Assembly: GCA_024809215.1 (NCBI GenBank)
Contig: JANUBW010000007.1
Location: forward strand, 186,001-250,000
DNA length: 64,000 bases
Reading direction: 5' to 3'
Source of the DNA: Niastella sp. OAS944
GTDB lineage: Bacteria; Bacteroidota; Bacteroidia; Chitinophagales; Chitinophagaceae
Shown here: in pieces, positions 52,066 to 59,135 of the stretch
Layout: every line of letters begins with the position of its first letter
How positions within the stretch are numbered: the first letter of the stretch is position 1
Made by a program: the position numbers and the translations under genes
Notes under the pieces: model-generated
The model's database searches: none
What the model was told of the DNA's origin: nothing
Seen by the model: only the letters and a program-made list of their open reading frames with translations

Positions 52066-52550
52066 AAGCCGCAAGCTCCAAGCTGCAAGCCACAAGCAAA
52101 ATACAGAACTATTGGAAATTTTTTGTATTAAGAGCATTTTGAAATCCTGTGAGCATTTTCTGTTCTTCGAGTAAGGCAGTTTTTAGTTCCTGTAATAATT
52201 GTTGGTTCCCTTTTTTCAATTGCTCGGCTATTACAATTTGGGTTTCCAGTTCAAAAGCAGAACCCAGAGCGATTTCAATAAATCTTGAATAATCTTTTTC
52301 ACTTTTTCTGCTGCTGCCTTCTGCTATATTGGAGGGAATTGAAACTCCGGCTTTATTCATTTGCTGAACAATAGCATATTTATCTTCCTGAGGGAACGTT
52401 GCTGTTACTCGATAAGTTTTAATAGCTATTTCAATACCATTTTGCCAAATCTTCAAATCCTTAAAATTTCTCATGGCAGCAAGGGTTAATGATTAGTAAA
52501 TGTATTTGCTTGCAGCTTGAAGCTTGTGGCTTGCAGCTGCAAGCAATACA
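52066..52550. mobile_element. Inverted heptad repeat cassette enclosing a four-helix-bundle gene
   Basis: Left arm 52066-52105 and right arm 52501-52539 are reverse complements over about 40 bases with few mismatches. Both are built of GCTTGNN heptads (four or more) next to TGTATTT, and the anchors face inward toward the gene. The right arm also carries a closer inverted copy (TGTATTTGCTTGCAGC, then GCTGCAAGCAATACA). The arms enclose the S23-like gene 52109-52474. The layout equals the near-empty element at 47606-47685 plus cargo. No transposase is present, so mobility is inferred. Confidence 0.6.
52109..52474 (-). CDS. Four-helix-bundle protein (23S rRNA intervening-sequence / Avd-like)
   Basis: The 121-residue protein begins MRNFKDLKIWQNGIEIAIKTYRVTATFPQ and contains MNKAGVSIPSNIAEGSSRKSEKDYSRFIEIALGSAFELETQI. 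That SIPSNIAEG core defines the S23/four-helix-bundle family. Relatives are encoded in intervening sequences of 23S rRNA genes, and as Avd partners of reverse transcriptase in diversity-generating retroelements. Their nucleic-acid role is not settled. This copy lies on its own, with no rRNA or reverse transcriptase, but is bracketed by inverted heptad arms. That recalls the paired ends of rRNA intervening sequences. It points away from the B12-binding gene and lies beyond the 3' end of gltX. Confidence 0.88.
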   Translation of the reverse strand: MRNFKDLKIWQNGIEIAIKTYRVTATFPQEDKYAIVQQMNKAGVSIPSNIAEGSSRKSEKDYSRFIEIALGSAFELETQIVIAEQLKKGNQQLLQELKTALLEEQKMLTGFQNALNTKNFQ

Positions 52551-52557
52551 CCAGAAA

Positions 52558-54084
52558 CTATAATTTCTCCAACACAGCCTTAATTCTAAGCACCGTTTCT
52601 TCTTTCCCAATAACAGCCGCAATATCAAACACCCCCGGGCCAAACTTGCCACCTACAAGCATTATACGCAATGGCAATAATACTTCACCGGGTTTTATTT
52701 GTTTAGCTGCCGCCAGTTCTTTAAACCCGTTTTCAAGATCGGTGGGCACATTCCAGTTGGTTGCATTTTGAAAATAGCTGATTACATCACCAAAGAATGC
52801 CTGCTTGGCATCGTTCCATTTGGGTTTTATAGCATCCAGGTCCCACTGTTGTGGGGTTTGAAAAAAGAACTTTGCCTGCTCAACAAAATCGGTTAATAAA
52901 GTGCAGCGCTCTTTTACCAGTGCTATTACTTTATCAAGCTTTTCATCAGTTGCAGTTATTCCATGCTGACCAAAGATCTGTTTTACATCGGTCTTCAGCC
53001 GGGCTACATCACTTTTCTTTATCCATTCATGGTTGAACCATTTTGCTTTTTCGAAATCGAATTTAGCGCCGCCTTTGTGCACACGGTCCATCGAGAACTT
53101 TTGTTTCAGTTCATCTAGGGTGAACAGCTCCTGGTCGGTACCATCGTTCCAACCAAGCATGGCCAGCATATTTACAAATGCTTCGGGCATAAAGCCCAGT
53201 TCGCGAAAGCCTTTTGTAAGATCATTTGTGCCTGGTACCGTCCAGTTCATAGCAAATACCGGAAAACCGAGGCGATCGCCATCGCGCTTACTGAGTTTGC
53301 CATTACCATCGGGTTTTAGAATCAGCGGCAAATGCGCCCATTGCGGCATATCTGCTTCCCAGCCTAAATATTTCCATAATAAAACATGAACGGGGGCACT
53401 GGGCAGCCATTCTTCACCACGAAAGGCATGGGTTATTTTCATTAAGTAATCGTCTACCACCACAGCGAGGTGATAGGTAGGCATGCCATCGGCTTTCAAT
53501 AATACTTTATCATCCACAAGGCCGGTATTGAAACTAACTTCACCACGTATCATATCGGTGAAGGTCACTGTTTCATTTTCCGGCATGCGAATGCGAATAA
53601 CGTGCGGCACGCCATCGGCCAGCATGCGCTCTGTTTCTTCAAATGTAAGAGCACATGAGTTGCGCATTTGCTGGCGCACTTTATGATCGTATTGTGGTGA
53701 TGGATTTTCGGCTGTTTTAAACCGTTCGCGGAACGACTCCAGTTCTTCGGTGCGGTCGAATGCGTAATACGCTTTTCCTTCCTGCACTAAGAACTCGGCA
53801 TACTGCCGGTACAATTCTTTGCGTTCGCTTTGGCGGTAAGGTGCAAAGGGACCGCCGGCCAGGGGGCTTTCGTCTGGCGCCAGCCCGCACCATTTTAAAC
53901 ATTCATAAATGTATTCTTCTGCGCCCGGCACGTAACGGCTTTGGTCGGTATCTTCAATACGCAACACAAAGTCGCCGCCTTGCTGGCGGGCAAACAAATA
54001 ATTGTATAGAACCGTTCTTACACCGCCTAAATGCAGGCCGCCTGTTGGACTGGGTGCAAATCGTACCCTTACTTTTTTTGCCAT
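52558..54084 (-). CDS. gltX: Glutamate--tRNA ligase
   Basis: The 508-residue class I synthetase has the HIGH-type motif as APSPTGGLHLGG and KMSKS-type KLSKRDGDRLGF. RIEDTDQSRYVPGAEEYIYE is the zinc-free signature region. It charges tRNA-Glu. ATG at 54084 (MAKKVRVRFAP) is chosen over an in-frame start at 54093. A TATCTTTG box lies 6 bases upstream on the minus strand. Confidence 0.96.
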   Translation of the reverse strand: MAKKVRVRFAPSPTGGLHLGGVRTVLYNYLFARQQGGDFVLRIEDTDQSRYVPGAEEYIYECLKWCGLAPDESPLAGGPFAPYRQSERKELYRQYAEFLVQEGKAYYAFDRTEELESFRERFKTAENPSPQYDHKVRQQMRNSCALTFEETERMLADGVPHVIRIRMPENETVTFTDMIRGEVSFNTGLVDDKVLLKADGMPTYHLAVVVDDYLMKITHAFRGEEWLPSAPVHVLLWKYLGWEADMPQWAHLPLILKPDGNGKLSKRDGDRLGFPVFAMNWTVPGTNDLTKGFRELGFMPEAFVNMLAMLGWNDGTDQELFTLDELKQKFSMDRVHKGGAKFDFEKAKWFNHEWIKKSDVARLKTDVKQIFGQHGITATDEKLDKVIALVKERCTLLTDFVEQAKFFFQTPQQWDLDAIKPKWNDAKQAFFGDVISYFQNATNWNVPTDLENGFKELAAAKQIKPGEVLLPLRIMLVGGKFGPGVFDIAAVIGKEETVLRIKAVLEKL

Positions 54085-54090
54085 AGCTCG

Positions 54091-54098
54091 CAAAGATA
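54091..54098 (-). promoter_or_regulatory. -7 box TATCTTTG of gltX
   Basis: On the minus strand TATCTTTG lies 6 bases before the ATG. Further upstream the octad run 54107-54138 occupies the -33 region, but no TTG sits at the right distance there. Confidence 0.5.
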
Positions 54099-54106
54099 AG
54101 TTAATA

Positions 54107-54138
54107 GTTGACAGGTTAACGGGTTGACAGGTTAATGA
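54107..54138. repeat. Four-octad run upstream of gltX
   Basis: Four contiguous octads GTTGACAG/GTTAACGG/GTTAATGA-type. It has the same words, on the opposite strand, as the runs upstream of glyS and mfd. Confidence 0.8.
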
Positions 54139-54171
54139 GGGCGATAGGCTTAGGTACTGGCCGCCGGAGGC

Positions 54172-54211
54172 TGTATTTCATTAGCACATTATCGAATTAT
54201 CACATTAGCTA
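54172..54211. repeat. TGTATTTC anchor with four octads
   Basis: TGTATTTC (54172-54179) is followed by four octads ATTANCNN (54180-54211), like the ATTAGC units at iscA. It lies directly upstream of the ARPP-1 gene promoter region. Confidence 0.8.
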
Positions 54212-54235
54212 ATTCTGCTTTTGTATCTTTAACCT

Positions 54236-55171
54236 ATGCAAAAAAGGCTGATCTTCCTCAGTTTGCTGCTTATATATAAAATAGCCGGTGCCCAGTTAAC
54301 GTATCAAAACCTGTACGTTGATTATGACAGTGCCTGGACGTATAAGAACTTAAAAATTATTCCCATTCGTCCTAAGGGTTATGGTGGCGCCGCCAAAGTA
54401 ATGCCTGGTGTGGTATCGTTGAGCCAGGGTATTGCCAATGGCTCGGTGGTGGTAAGCGAACGTGGTACTGCCGCAACAGAAAATGTTCACTGGTTGCGGA
54501 TCAATAATAATGGAAAGCAAAGTGTGTATATAGGTGCTGGCGAAATTATGTTAGGCGGCCGGCAAGACAGGATGGTGTCTAAAGATACCATTCTGCCCCC
54601 ATCGCCCAAAGATCAGTATATTCCGGTAATGTGTGTTGAAGAAGGAAGGTGGAGCGATAAGGAGAAAAAATTTCAATACAACAATTATGCTGGTCCCGCT
54701 TTACGAAAAGTGCTTGGCCAATCGAATAACCAGGTGCTTGTATGGAAAGAAATATTTTCGCAAATAAATAATAACGGCACCAACGCACCAACGCTGGCTT
54801 ACCTGGCGCATCGTAACGATAAAAAATATACACCGGCCCAAAATGAATACCTGCATTACTTCAATGAAAAATTTAAGAATGCCGATAGCACTGTAACCGG
54901 TTTTGTTTGCATGAGCGGTGATAAAGTAATAGGCTGTGATATTTATGCCGGTAATAATTTATTTTATGGCGAACTGCAACCATTACTGCATGGTTATATT
55001 GAAGAAGCAATATCTGGGGGCAGTGCGCCAGTGATAAAAGATGAAAAAGTAAAAGAGTACCTGAACCCTATACTTACAAGTGAGGCATCGCAGGAAGCAC
55101 ACCTTAAAAAAAACGGTAAGATGTATAAATACAAGGAGAAAGTAGTACACATTACCGGTTACGCACAGTAA
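54236..55171 (+). CDS. Secreted ARPP-1 family protein
   Basis: The 311-residue product has a signal peptide (MQKRLIFLSLLLIYKIAGAQ). The middle contains the ARPP-1 pattern: VYIGAGEIMLGGRQDRMVSKDTILPP and IPVMCVEEGRWSDKEKKF. It ends with an acidic/basic region and VVHITGYAQ. ARPP-1 is a conserved domain of unknown activity. Its export signal is plain here, so it acts in the periplasm or outside. The polysaccharide deacetylase gene follows by 32 bases on the same strand. Confidence 0.85.
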   Translation: MQKRLIFLSLLLIYKIAGAQLTYQNLYVDYDSAWTYKNLKIIPIRPKGYGGAAKVMPGVVSLSQGIANGSVVVSERGTAATENVHWLRINNNGKQSVYIGAGEIMLGGRQDRMVSKDTILPPSPKDQYIPVMCVEEGRWSDKEKKFQYNNYAGPALRKVLGQSNNQVLVWKEIFSQINNNGTNAPTLAYLAHRNDKKYTPAQNEYLHYFNEKFKNADSTVTGFVCMSGDKVIGCDIYAGNNLFYGELQPLLHGYIEEAISGGSAPVIKDEKVKEYLNPILTSEASQEAHLKKNGKMYKYKEKVVHITGYAQ

Positions 55172-55203
55172 TTTCAATTATTTTTGTTGCAGAGGATGAT
55201 AGC

Positions 55204-55845
55204 ATGCTATATTTTGTAAAAACTCCCTGGTGGCTGAAGAAGCTTTATCCGCGTTGTGTTTGGGACATACCCGTCAAAGAAAAAATATTGTATCTCACGT
55301 TTGACGATGGTCCGCACCCGGTAGTTACTCCATTTGTGCTTGAGCAATTAAAACAGTACAATGCAAAAGCAACTTTCTTTTGCATTGGTAAAAACGTTGC
55401 TGCGCATCCTGATATTTACAGGAACATACTTGATGAAGGCCATCGGGTAGGCAACCATACCAATCATCATTTGAATGGATGGAAGGTTACCGATGAGCAA
55501 TACCTGCAAAGTATTCTGGCTGCAGGAAAATACATCGACTCCAATCTTTTTCGACCTCCATACGGAAAGATCACCCGCTTTCAGGTAAAGCTGTTGACGG
55601 GTATCCGAAATTCTCCCATGCACAGCAACTTTAGTATAATCATGTGGGATGTACTAAGTGGCGACTTTGATGTTAAGCTATCAGCAGAAACCTGTTCACA
55701 AAATGTGATCAGAAATGCCCAACCGGGATCAATAGTTGTTTTTCATGATAGCGAAAAAGCATTCCCCCGTTTGCAGGAAGCACTGCCAAAAACGCTTAAA
55801 TATTTTAGTGAAAAAGGCTATCGTTTTGAAGCCATAAGCCGGTAA
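55204..55845 (+). CDS. Polysaccharide deacetylase family protein (NodB domain)
   Basis: The 213-residue protein has the NodB catalytic motifs: LTFDDGPHPVVTP (base and metal Asp), GHRVGNHTNHH (metal His pair), RPPYGKIT and VVFHDSEKAFPRL with the final His. It removes acetyl groups from a polysaccharide or peptidoglycan. The substrate is not known. No signal peptide is evident, so cytosolic or non-classical location is possible. It follows the ARPP-1 gene and ends before a strong terminator. Confidence 0.9.
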   Translation: MLYFVKTPWWLKKLYPRCVWDIPVKEKILYLTFDDGPHPVVTPFVLEQLKQYNAKATFFCIGKNVAAHPDIYRNILDEGHRVGNHTNHHLNGWKVTDEQYLQSILAAGKYIDSNLFRPPYGKITRFQVKLLTGIRNSPMHSNFSIIMWDVLSGDFDVKLSAETCSQNVIRNAQPGSIVVFHDSEKAFPRLQEALPKTLKYFSEKGYRFEAISR

Positions 55846-55908
55846 AAAGAAGGGCGGTTTGGGTAGATATATGTGTGTCTTTGCGACAGTATGTCCTTAA
55901 AAAAAGTT

Positions 55909-55938
55909 GGGCCTGGGTAGACACCCTGGCCCGTTTTT
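55909..55938 (+). terminator. Bidirectional terminator between convergent genes
   Basis: GGGCCTGGGT and ACCCTGGCCC pair round AGAC (55909-55932), with T runs on both sides for the plus and minus genes. Confidence 0.85.
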
Positions 55939-55984
55939 AATCCGTACCCTATGAAAACTGAATTAAAGGTATAAACTTTTTTGA

Positions 55985-56887
55985 TTAATGCAAAGTAATT
56001 TCCTGAACCTGGCCATTTACTGTAAAACTTGCCTTGTTGTCGCAGGCTCCGGAGCCATAATCGAGCACTGCCACTGCGTCATTTCCCTTCTTTAAGCTAA
56101 GGGTTCCCCGGGAGATCCACCTGCAAGAAAACTTTTTGGTGAGCGGGGTAATAATGGCGGTTGACCACTGAAAGTACTTGCTATCAATCTGTACCGAGCC
56201 ACCCGACTGGCCGGTAATGCTATACACATCATCGAGCCCAATGAGTGGTGTAGCGCCACCTTCAACCTGGGCTATCGTTTTTTCACTGTTCCATAACACA
56301 TAATTACCGTTTGCCTGGCTTAGTTTGGCGTTGATAACCTGTGTAGTATAGCTTTTTTTATCAGTTGTACCTGTATTAGTGAGTTTGTGTGTTCCTTCAA
56401 CTTTAACATTATCGATCGAATAGCCGTCGAACGTAGCGGTAGCCGAATTGCCAGGAATAGCGAGGTGGCCGGTGTAAACAATTATGATCTTGCCCTTACG
56501 TGTTCTGCCATCGCGGGCGGTACAACCGCCTCCAAAATCTATTGTTATTTGTAATGGAAAACGAAGCGTGCTTAGTTGCTTGGTAACCACTGAGTAGCAA
56601 GCGGTTGAATCAACACCTTCCATGCGGTTGGTACTGCCTGGTGTAACAGCAACCCGGCCAAAAACGCCGGTTCCGCCAATGCCTACTTCAGCGCTTACTC
56701 CCATGGTATTATCAAAAACATCTTCAAATACCATTTCGGCAGCAGCATCAGATTGAGCGCTCATGGTGGCAAATTCAGTTTTGCCGGCCGTACCGGAGGC
56801 ATCATCGTTTTTTTTACACGATGAAAAAAGAGATCCGGTAGTTATTACTGCTACCAGCAAGCCAGTTAGTGGCGACGTAGTTTTCAT
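55985..56887 (-). CDS. Hypothetical lipoprotein
   Basis: The 300-residue product starts MKTTSPLTGLLVAVITTGSLFSSCKK with a lipoprotein signal (Cys24); ATG 56887 is chosen because the longer frame spoils the signal. The mature part is beta-rich, with FPLQITIDFGGGCTARDGRTRKGKIIIVYTG and GTLSLKKGNDAVAVLDYGSGACDNKASFTVNG. No family is recognised. It is monocistronic and convergent with the deacetylase gene; a bidirectional terminator lies between them. Confidence 0.8.
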   Translation of the reverse strand: MKTTSPLTGLLVAVITTGSLFSSCKKNDDASGTAGKTEFATMSAQSDAAAEMVFEDVFDNTMGVSAEVGIGGTGVFGRVAVTPGSTNRMEGVDSTACYSVVTKQLSTLRFPLQITIDFGGGCTARDGRTRKGKIIIVYTGHLAIPGNSATATFDGYSIDNVKVEGTHKLTNTGTTDKKSYTTQVINAKLSQANGNYVLWNSEKTIAQVEGGATPLIGLDDVYSITGQSGGSVQIDSKYFQWSTAIITPLTKKFSCRWISRGTLSLKKGNDAVAVLDYGSGACDNKASFTVNGQVQEITLH

Positions 56888-56994
56888 AAAACAAATTAAA
56901 ACCAATTATGATAAACTAAATTACCCTGATATGACGAAATGGGTACTAAATAGTTTAAAAGATTCATAATTTTTTTGGGAATTTTGCCGCCGAT

Positions 56995-57768
56995 ATGAAT
57001 CTTCAATTAATTGATACTCACTGCCATTTATATGGGCGTGATTTTGAAAAGGATATTAAAGCTGTAATTGAGCGGGCTGAAAATGAAGGCGTTCAGCGAT
57101 TTTACCTGCCGGGGATCGACAGTGAAGTGATAGATGCTATGCTGAAACTGGAGCAGGATTACCCGGGTAAATGCTTTGCCATGATGGGGCTGCACCCCTG
57201 TTCGGTACAGGCAGATTATAAAAAGGAGCTGGCCTTGGTAGGTGAATGGCTGGCAAAACGGCCATTTAAAGCGGTTGGGGAAATAGGGCTCGATTACTAT
57301 CATGATAAAACATTTATAGATGCCCAAAAGGAAGCGTTTCACCAGCAAATTGAGTGGGCATTGGAGTACCAGCTTCCCATTGTTATACATAGCCGGGAGT
57401 CGATGACTGATAGTATAGAAATTGTGAAAGAGCACCAGAAAGGCAATTTGCGGGGTATTTTTCATTGCTTTACCGGCAGCCTGGAAGAGGCGCAGCAAAT
57501 CATTGATCTTGGCTTTTATTTAGGAATAGGAGGTGTGGTAACTTATAAAAATACCCATTTACGCGAAGTGATAAAAGCCCTTTCCCTCGACCATATTGTG
57601 CTTGAAACCGATGCCCCGTACCTTACACCGGTGCCTTTTAGGGGTAAAAGAAATGAGAGCAGCTATTTAAAATATGTGGTAGAAAAGATAGCCGAGGTAA
57701 AAGAAATAAGGGTAGAAGAGGCGGCAAACATTACTACGGCGAACGCAAAAAAAATATTCGGGGCCTAA
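56995..57768 (+). CDS. tatD: TatD family hydrolase
   Basis: The 257-residue TIM-barrel metal hydrolase has LIDTHCHLYGRDF (His9, His11), AVGEIGLDYYHDK, VIHSRES, GIFHCFTGS and VLETDAPYLTPVPFRGKRNES. Family members act as DNases or quality-control hydrolases; the exact substrate is not proven. Its stop lies 35 bases before the first tRNA-Ser-like fragment. Confidence 0.93.
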   Translation: MNLQLIDTHCHLYGRDFEKDIKAVIERAENEGVQRFYLPGIDSEVIDAMLKLEQDYPGKCFAMMGLHPCSVQADYKKELALVGEWLAKRPFKAVGEIGLDYYHDKTFIDAQKEAFHQQIEWALEYQLPIVIHSRESMTDSIEIVKEHQKGNLRGIFHCFTGSLEEAQQIIDLGFYLGIGGVVTYKNTHLREVIKALSLDHIVLETDAPYLTPVPFRGKRNESSYLKYVVEKIAEVKEIRVEEAANITTANAKKIFGA

Positions 57769-57802
57769 GAACGGATGGTGTACATTTGCTGCCCCTTAAA
57801 AA

Positions 57803-57902
57803 GGAGACTTGTCCGAGTGGTTGAAGGAGTCCCGATTTCATCGGGAGAAAGTGTGTATACGGGGGAAAGTGAGTATATTGGGTTATAGTATGGTTTATAT
57901 AC
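57803..57902 (+). pseudogene. Broken tRNA-Ser copy 1, with palindromic insertion
   Basis: GGAGACT-TG-TCCGAG-TGGTTGAAGGAG matches the 5' half of a tRNA-Ser. The anticodon-stem segment is then replaced by TCCCGATTTCATCGGGAG, which can fold on itself. AAAGTGTGTATACGGG follows as in the intact gene, but the T arm and acceptor 3' strand are missing. The acceptor 5' strand differs from the intact gene, suggesting a different original isoacceptor. The tail (GAGTATATTGGG, then TTATATAC) recurs in copy 2. Confidence 0.65.
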
Positions 57903-58010
57903 AGAGAGGTGTCCGGGTGGTTGAATCCCGACTTGTCGGGACAATTTCATCGGGAGAAAGTGTGTATACGGGAGAACGTGAGAATATTGGTTACAATATG
58001 TTTTATATAC
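57903..58010 (+). pseudogene. Broken tRNA-Ser copy 2, with palindromic insertion
   Basis: AGAGAGGTGTCCGGGTGGTTGA repeats the intact tRNA start with one base change. Bases TCCCGACTTGTCGGGA and CCCG-like ATCGGGAG words replace the D-arm end and anticodon arm. AAAGTGTGTATACGGG and a tail GAGAATATTGG plus TTATATAC follow. The unit is about 108 bases long and directly abuts the intact tRNA gene. Confidence 0.65.
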
Positions 58011-58097
58011 AGAGAGGTGTCCGAGTGGTTGAAGGAGCACGCCTGGAAAGTGTGTATACGGGAAACCGTATCGAGGGTTCGAATCCCTTCCTCTCTG
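58011..58097 (+). tRNA. tRNA-Ser (anticodon GGA)
   Basis: 87 bases fold as tRNA-Ser. The acceptor is AGAGAGG/CCTCTCT with discriminator G58097. The D arm is TCCGAGTGGTTGAAGGA, the anticodon stem CACGC/GTGTG with loop CTGGAAA, the anticodon GGA at 58045-58047. A long variable arm (TATACGGGAAACCGTATC) and T arm GAGGGTTCGAATCCCTT follow. The long variable arm and G73 are tRNA-Ser identity marks. CCA is not encoded (GCA follows). It decodes UCC and UCU. Confidence 0.96.
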
Positions 58098-58156
58098 CAA
58101 AAATTAAGATTCGGTATTGGTTTAGGGCATAGTAGCAATTATTAAAAAGCTATGCT

Positions 58157-58432
58157 ATGCAACTTGAAAAATTTTATGTTTACGTCCTTCAAAGTTTGAA
58201 GGACTTTTCTTTTTATATAGGGCAATGTGATGACTTAGATAGGCGAATGTCAAAACATTTTGATGGCTTTAGTAAATATTCTGCTTCAAAACGGCCTTTA
58301 AGATTAGTATATTTTGAAATATTTACTAGTAGGGGCGAAGCAATAAAGAGAGAAAAAGCCATCAAAAATTTAAAGAGTCGAAAATATATTGAAAGCCTTA
58401 TCACAAGCTGGCGAAATTCATGGCATTTGTAG
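58157..58432 (+). CDS. GIY-YIG nuclease family protein
   Basis: The 91-residue protein is a minimal GIY-YIG domain: FYVYVLQS (8-13 as YVLQS) and FYIG (19-22), Arg29-Arg30 in DLDRRMSKH, and the catalytic Glu in REKAIK (about 66). The group is also known as UPF0213/URI-type small endonucleases. It lies 60 bases after the tRNA-Ser gene and the broken tRNA copies. A link to the tRNA insertions is possible; see findings. Start is ATG at 58157. No other domain is present, so target choice is unknown. Confidence 0.92.
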   Translation: MQLEKFYVYVLQSLKDFSFYIGQCDDLDRRMSKHFDGFSKYSASKRPLRLVYFEIFTSRGEAIKREKAIKNLKSRKYIESLITSWRNSWHL

Positions 58433-58510
58433 GTTGTTGCAATTCAAGGCACAGGCATGAACGTTGTTGCATACCGGTAATCATGTTTAAATTTGCACCA
58501 AACGAAAAAA

Positions 58511-59023
58511 ATGCTGAGGCCACTTACTCTTGTTTTTCTGTTGTTCCTTTTTAAGCTCACCGCCCAGGCCCAAACCGAAGACGAATACTGGGCTACCTGG
58601 AATAAGAATTATCCCCAGGTTAATATTCTCGATATGCTGGCTTCCGAAAAGAAATATGCCGACAGTATTGAAAAGGACCCTAAAATACCACCTTATTATG
58701 TTCGTACAGGCAAGTATCGCTTTGAGGCAGAGTATATGGACGAAACAAGAAAAATAGATACAGCAGTGTTAAGCTCTGTAAAACGGGTTCATAAATGGTT
58801 TGGCGGCGATCCGGCGCAAATAGATAACCTGATAAAATCAGAAACCTTAATTAAAGTAGGGGATCAGAAAATATGGATGCCGGTTCAACAAAATATATTA
58901 AAAGCAATAAAAGAAGAAGCGAAAAAAGGTGAGGTACTAATGTTGTATTGTGCCCTCTTTAATGAGCATACCAGTAAGAACAAGCTTTATAATTCTTTAT
59001 TGATCTCTGAGTTCAGTAAGTAG
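58511..59023 (+). CDS. Secreted hypothetical protein
   Basis: The 170-residue protein starts MLRPLTLVFLLFLFKLTAQAQ, a clear signal peptide; ATG at 58511 is preferred to 58493 for this reason. The mature part is alpha/beta, with ILDMLASEKKYADSIEKDP, KYRFEAEYMDETRKID and EVLMLYCALFNEH. No family is recognised. It sits between the GIY-YIG gene and the desaturase gene, with no sign of an operon. Confidence 0.75.
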   Translation: MLRPLTLVFLLFLFKLTAQAQTEDEYWATWNKNYPQVNILDMLASEKKYADSIEKDPKIPPYYVRTGKYRFEAEYMDETRKIDTAVLSSVKRVHKWFGGDPAQIDNLIKSETLIKVGDQKIWMPVQQNILKAIKEEAKKGEVLMLYCALFNEHTSKNKLYNSLLISEFSK

Positions 59024-59135
59024 TAATACTTACTGAACGCTGTAATTTGAGGGCATTACGGGTTTAACTATTTAATATTGATGCCGCACCGGAATAAAAG
59101 GTATATTTAACCGTTAAACCGTTTAAAATTACTGA

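Noticed and set aside
52109..52474. A diversity-generating retroelement, suggested by the Avd-like protein
   Set aside because: No reverse transcriptase gene or template/variable repeat pair was found nearby.
52461..52652. A minus-strand 63-codon frame (CKPQASSCKQ) crossing the heptad arm
   Set aside because: It consists of translated repeat and gltX end sequence and has no family features.
1170..54211. CRISPR arrays, suggested by the regular short repeats
   Set aside because: Units are 7-11 bases, contiguous, and without unique spacers; no cas genes are present.
57765..58138. Antisense and overlapping open frames over the tRNA region (such as [12 protein letters not shown] peptides and the VVEG-type plus frames)
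   Set aside because: They come from translated tRNA sequence, a common source of false proteins.
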